Source: Candidatus Colivivens caballi
Lineage (GTDB): Bacteria > Bacteroidota > Bacteroidia > Bacteroidales > Bacteroidaceae
Direction: 5' to 3'
Assembly: GCA_018065565.1 (NCBI GenBank)
Contig: JAGHSZ010000152.1
Span: forward strand, 1 to 35,226
Length of the DNA: 35,226 nucleotides
Shown here: positions 33,514 to 35,226 of the stretch, piece by piece
Layout of the letters: the number at the start of each line of letters is the position of its first letter
Numbering within the stretch: position 1 is the stretch's first letter
Notes under the pieces: model-generated
The model's database searches: none
What the model saw: the letters and a program-made list of their open reading frames with translations, nothing else
What the model was told of the DNA's origin: nothing
Made by a program: the position numbers and the translations under genes

Positions 33514-35112
33514 ATGAACGCAAAGCAAACTATACAAAACGGTAAAGCCATTCTCGGTATCGAGTTTGGCTCTACCCGTATCAAGGCTGTTCTCATTGAT
33601 GAAGAGAACAAACCAATCGCACAGGGCAGCCACACATGGGAAAACCAGCTTGTCAACGGACTGTGGACTTACAGCATTGATGGCATCTGGTACGGATTGC
33701 AGGACTGCTATGCCGACCTCCGCAAGAATGTGCTCGAACAGTACGACTGTGAAATCGAGACACTGGCTGCTATCGGCATCTCTGCCATGATGCACGGTTA
33801 TATGGCATTTGGTGGTGCTGATGAGAAGATACTCGTGCCATTCCGCACTTGGCGCAACACCAACACAGGTGCTGCTGCAAAGGAATTGTCTGAACTCTTC
33901 AACTACAACATCCCGCTTCGTTGGTCTATTTCTCACCTCTATCAATGCATCCTCAATGGTGACGAGCATGTTAAGAACATCACATACCTCACTACACTTG
34001 CAGGTTACATCCACTGGCGTCTGACAGGCAAGAAGGTACTTGGTGTTGGCGATGCTTCAGGTATGATTCCTGTTGACCCTAAGACCAAGACCTATGATGC
34101 CACAATGGTGAAGAAGTTTGATGAACTCATCGCACCAAAGGGCTATTCCTGGAAACTCGAAGACATCCTGCCTGAAAGCATCGTTGCAGGTGCTGATGCG
34201 GGAACACTCACAGAACACGGAGCCGAGCGTCTCGACATCTCTGGTCACTTGAAACCAGGTTGCCCACTCTGTCCTCCTGAAGGTGATGCAGGCACAGGCA
34301 TGGTTGCTACAAATGCTGTTAAGCAGCGCACTGGAAATGTTTCTGCGGGAACATCTTCATTCTCTATGATTGTTTTGGAGAAGGAACTCACAAAGCCTTA
34401 CGAGCAGCTCGACATGGTGACCACACCTGATGGCTCGCTCGTTGCAATGGTTCACTGCAACAACTGTACTTCTGACATCAATGCATGGGTCAAGGTGTTC
34501 AACGAGTATGCTGAACTTCTTGGAGTCCAGCAAAACACAATGGAACTCTACACCCGTCTGTTCAACATCGCTGCCAAAGGTCAGCCTGACTGTGGAGGTT
34601 TGGTTTCATACAACTACATCTCAGGTGAACCTGTTACAGGACTGATGGACGGCCGTCCACTCGTAGTTCGTTCTGCCAACGACAAGTTCACTCTTGCCAA
34701 CTTCATGCGTGCTCATCTCTATGGTGCCATTGGTGTACTGAAAATTGGTAACGACATCCTTCTCAAACAGGAGAATATCAAAGTTGACCGCATCACTGGT
34801 CATGGTGGTTATTTCACTACTCCGGTCATTGGTCAGAAGATGTTGGCAGCCGCTCTCAATTCACCAATTTCTTGCATGTCAACAGCAGGCGAAGGCGGTG
34901 CGTGGGGTATTGCACTTCTCGCAGGATTTGCCGTAAACAATCCACAGGGACTTTCACTGTCGGACTATCTCGACAATGTTGTATTTACAGATGTGGAGTG
35001 TACAACAGTAGAACCAGACCCAGACGATGTCGAAGGCTTCAACAAGTACATCGAGAACTATAAGGCAAGCCTTCCTATCGAAGTTGCAGCAGTTGACAAT
35101 AAACAGGCATAA
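33514..35112 (+). CDS. FGGY-family carbohydrate kinase, probable L-ribulokinase
   Basis: 532 residues from the ATG at 33514; the frame can be extended back to a TTG at 33505, but the ATG is better. The phosphate-1 motif GIEFGSTRIKAVLID is at ~15-29. ISAMMHGYM, FRTWRNTN and the late ATP-binding region RITGHGGYFTTPVIGQKML with STAGEGGAWGIAL fit the FGGY kinase fold. In Bacteroidetes this subfamily is often annotated as xylulokinase although it sits where araB would be. The position directly after araA, with no other kinase present, argues for L-ribulose as substrate. It lies 34 bases after araA, so it is co-transcribed. Confidence 0.9.
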   Translation: MNAKQTIQNGKAILGIEFGSTRIKAVLIDEENKPIAQGSHTWENQLVNGLWTYSIDGIWYGLQDCYADLRKNVLEQYDCEIETLAAIGISAMMHGYMAFGGADEKILVPFRTWRNTNTGAAAKELSELFNYNIPLRWSISHLYQCILNGDEHVKNITYLTTLAGYIHWRLTGKKVLGVGDASGMIPVDPKTKTYDATMVKKFDELIAPKGYSWKLEDILPESIVAGADAGTLTEHGAERLDISGHLKPGCPLCPPEGDAGTGMVATNAVKQRTGNVSAGTSSFSMIVLEKELTKPYEQLDMVTTPDGSLVAMVHCNNCTSDINAWVKVFNEYAELLGVQQNTMELYTRLFNIAAKGQPDCGGLVSYNYISGEPVTGLMDGRPLVVRSANDKFTLANFMRAHLYGAIGVLKIGNDILLKQENIKVDRITGHGGYFTTPVIGQKMLAAALNSPISCMSTAGEGGAWGIALLAGFAVNNPQGLSLSDYLDNVVFTDVECTTVEPDPDDVEGFNKYIENYKASLPIEVAAVDNKQA

Positions 35113-35130
35113 TTGTCAATAACATCCGGG

Positions 35131-35155
35131 GGATGAGGGCTGATTACTCTCATCC
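35131..35155 (+). terminator. Weak hairpin after kinase gene
   Basis: GGATGAG (35131-35137) pairs with CTCATCC (35149-35155) over an 11-base loop. No T-run follows, so it may be a pause or processing site rather than a terminator, and the next gene may be co-transcribed. Confidence 0.35.
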
Positions 35156-35186
35156 TTCACTATTGGAAATAAAAAAATAATATTGC

Positions 35187-35226
35187 ATGAAAAGACTTCT
35201 CATAGCCTTAGTATCACTCATTTGTG
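35187..35226 (+). CDS. Start of an exported protein (cut by window end)
   Basis: ATG at 35187 opens a frame reading MKRLLIALVSLIC up to the window edge: a basic N-region followed by a hydrophobic core, the beginning of a signal peptide. It lies 74 bases after the kinase stop in the same direction. In arabinose loci of Bacteroidetes the next gene is often a glycoside hydrolase, but nothing here identifies it. Confidence 0.6.
   Translation, partial: MKRLLIALVSLIC

Overview
The window looks like a chromosomal segment of a Bacteroidales bacterium, most likely Prevotellaceae (Prevotella/Segatella-like). The promoters fit the Bacteroidetes pattern: three match TTTG-N20-TAnnTTTG exactly, and several more carry a good TAnnTTTG -7 box. 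Leaders are A/T-rich without Shine-Dalgarno motifs. The families present (DUF4491, DUF1599, BT_3928-type DoxX protein, lipoprotein galactose mutarotase, GH51, CE15) are typical of plant-fibre-degrading Bacteroidetes. No rRNA, tRNA, CRISPR array, transposase or phage gene was recognised.

Layout. 1-2225: the 3' part of a large surface or secreted protein. 2367-6273: exported esterases (a CE15 glucuronoyl esterase and an SGNH hydrolase), a small DUF4491 membrane protein and an exported DUF362 protein. 6454-8193: a stand-alone HsdR-N nuclease-like protein divergent from holA. 8194-9900: an AT-rich gene-free stretch with several RNA-like inverted repeats, leading to a promoter and an XRE-type regulator (9901-10386). 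11045-14634: an exported GH51 arabinofuranosidase followed by an SH3b-repeat protein. 14757-20851: a leftward housekeeping run read as DUF1599, BT_3928-type protein, tpiA, SPOR protein, folE, dnaG. 20879-21615: a gene-free region with a broken reading frame and a composite tandem-repeat array. 21616-27503: leftward patatin, NhaD antiporter, a small secreted protein, an OPT transporter and DUF2461. 27736-35112: rightward arabinose catabolic cluster galM, SSS symporter, araD, araA, FGGY (L-ribulo)kinase, then the start of another exported protein.

How it fits together. GH51 would release arabinose from arabinan or arabinoxylan, and the CE15 and SGNH esterases would remove lignin or acyl decorations. 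The symporter would import arabinose. Mutarotase, isomerase, kinase and 4-epimerase would convert it to D-xylulose-5-phosphate. This pathway is inferred from family membership.

The most unusual structure is at 21149-21605. About eighteen 22-bp units lie in one unbroken register but switch sequence family twice (9 units, 7 units, 2 units), and a 7-bp array follows. Several units begin with a perfect 10-bp palindrome, either CGAGCGCTCG or GGTGTACACC, in the same position. The array abuts a truncated reading frame of about 45 codons. Two unrelated 9-bp minisatellites (19049-19129 and 26720-26782) lie in other intergenic gaps.
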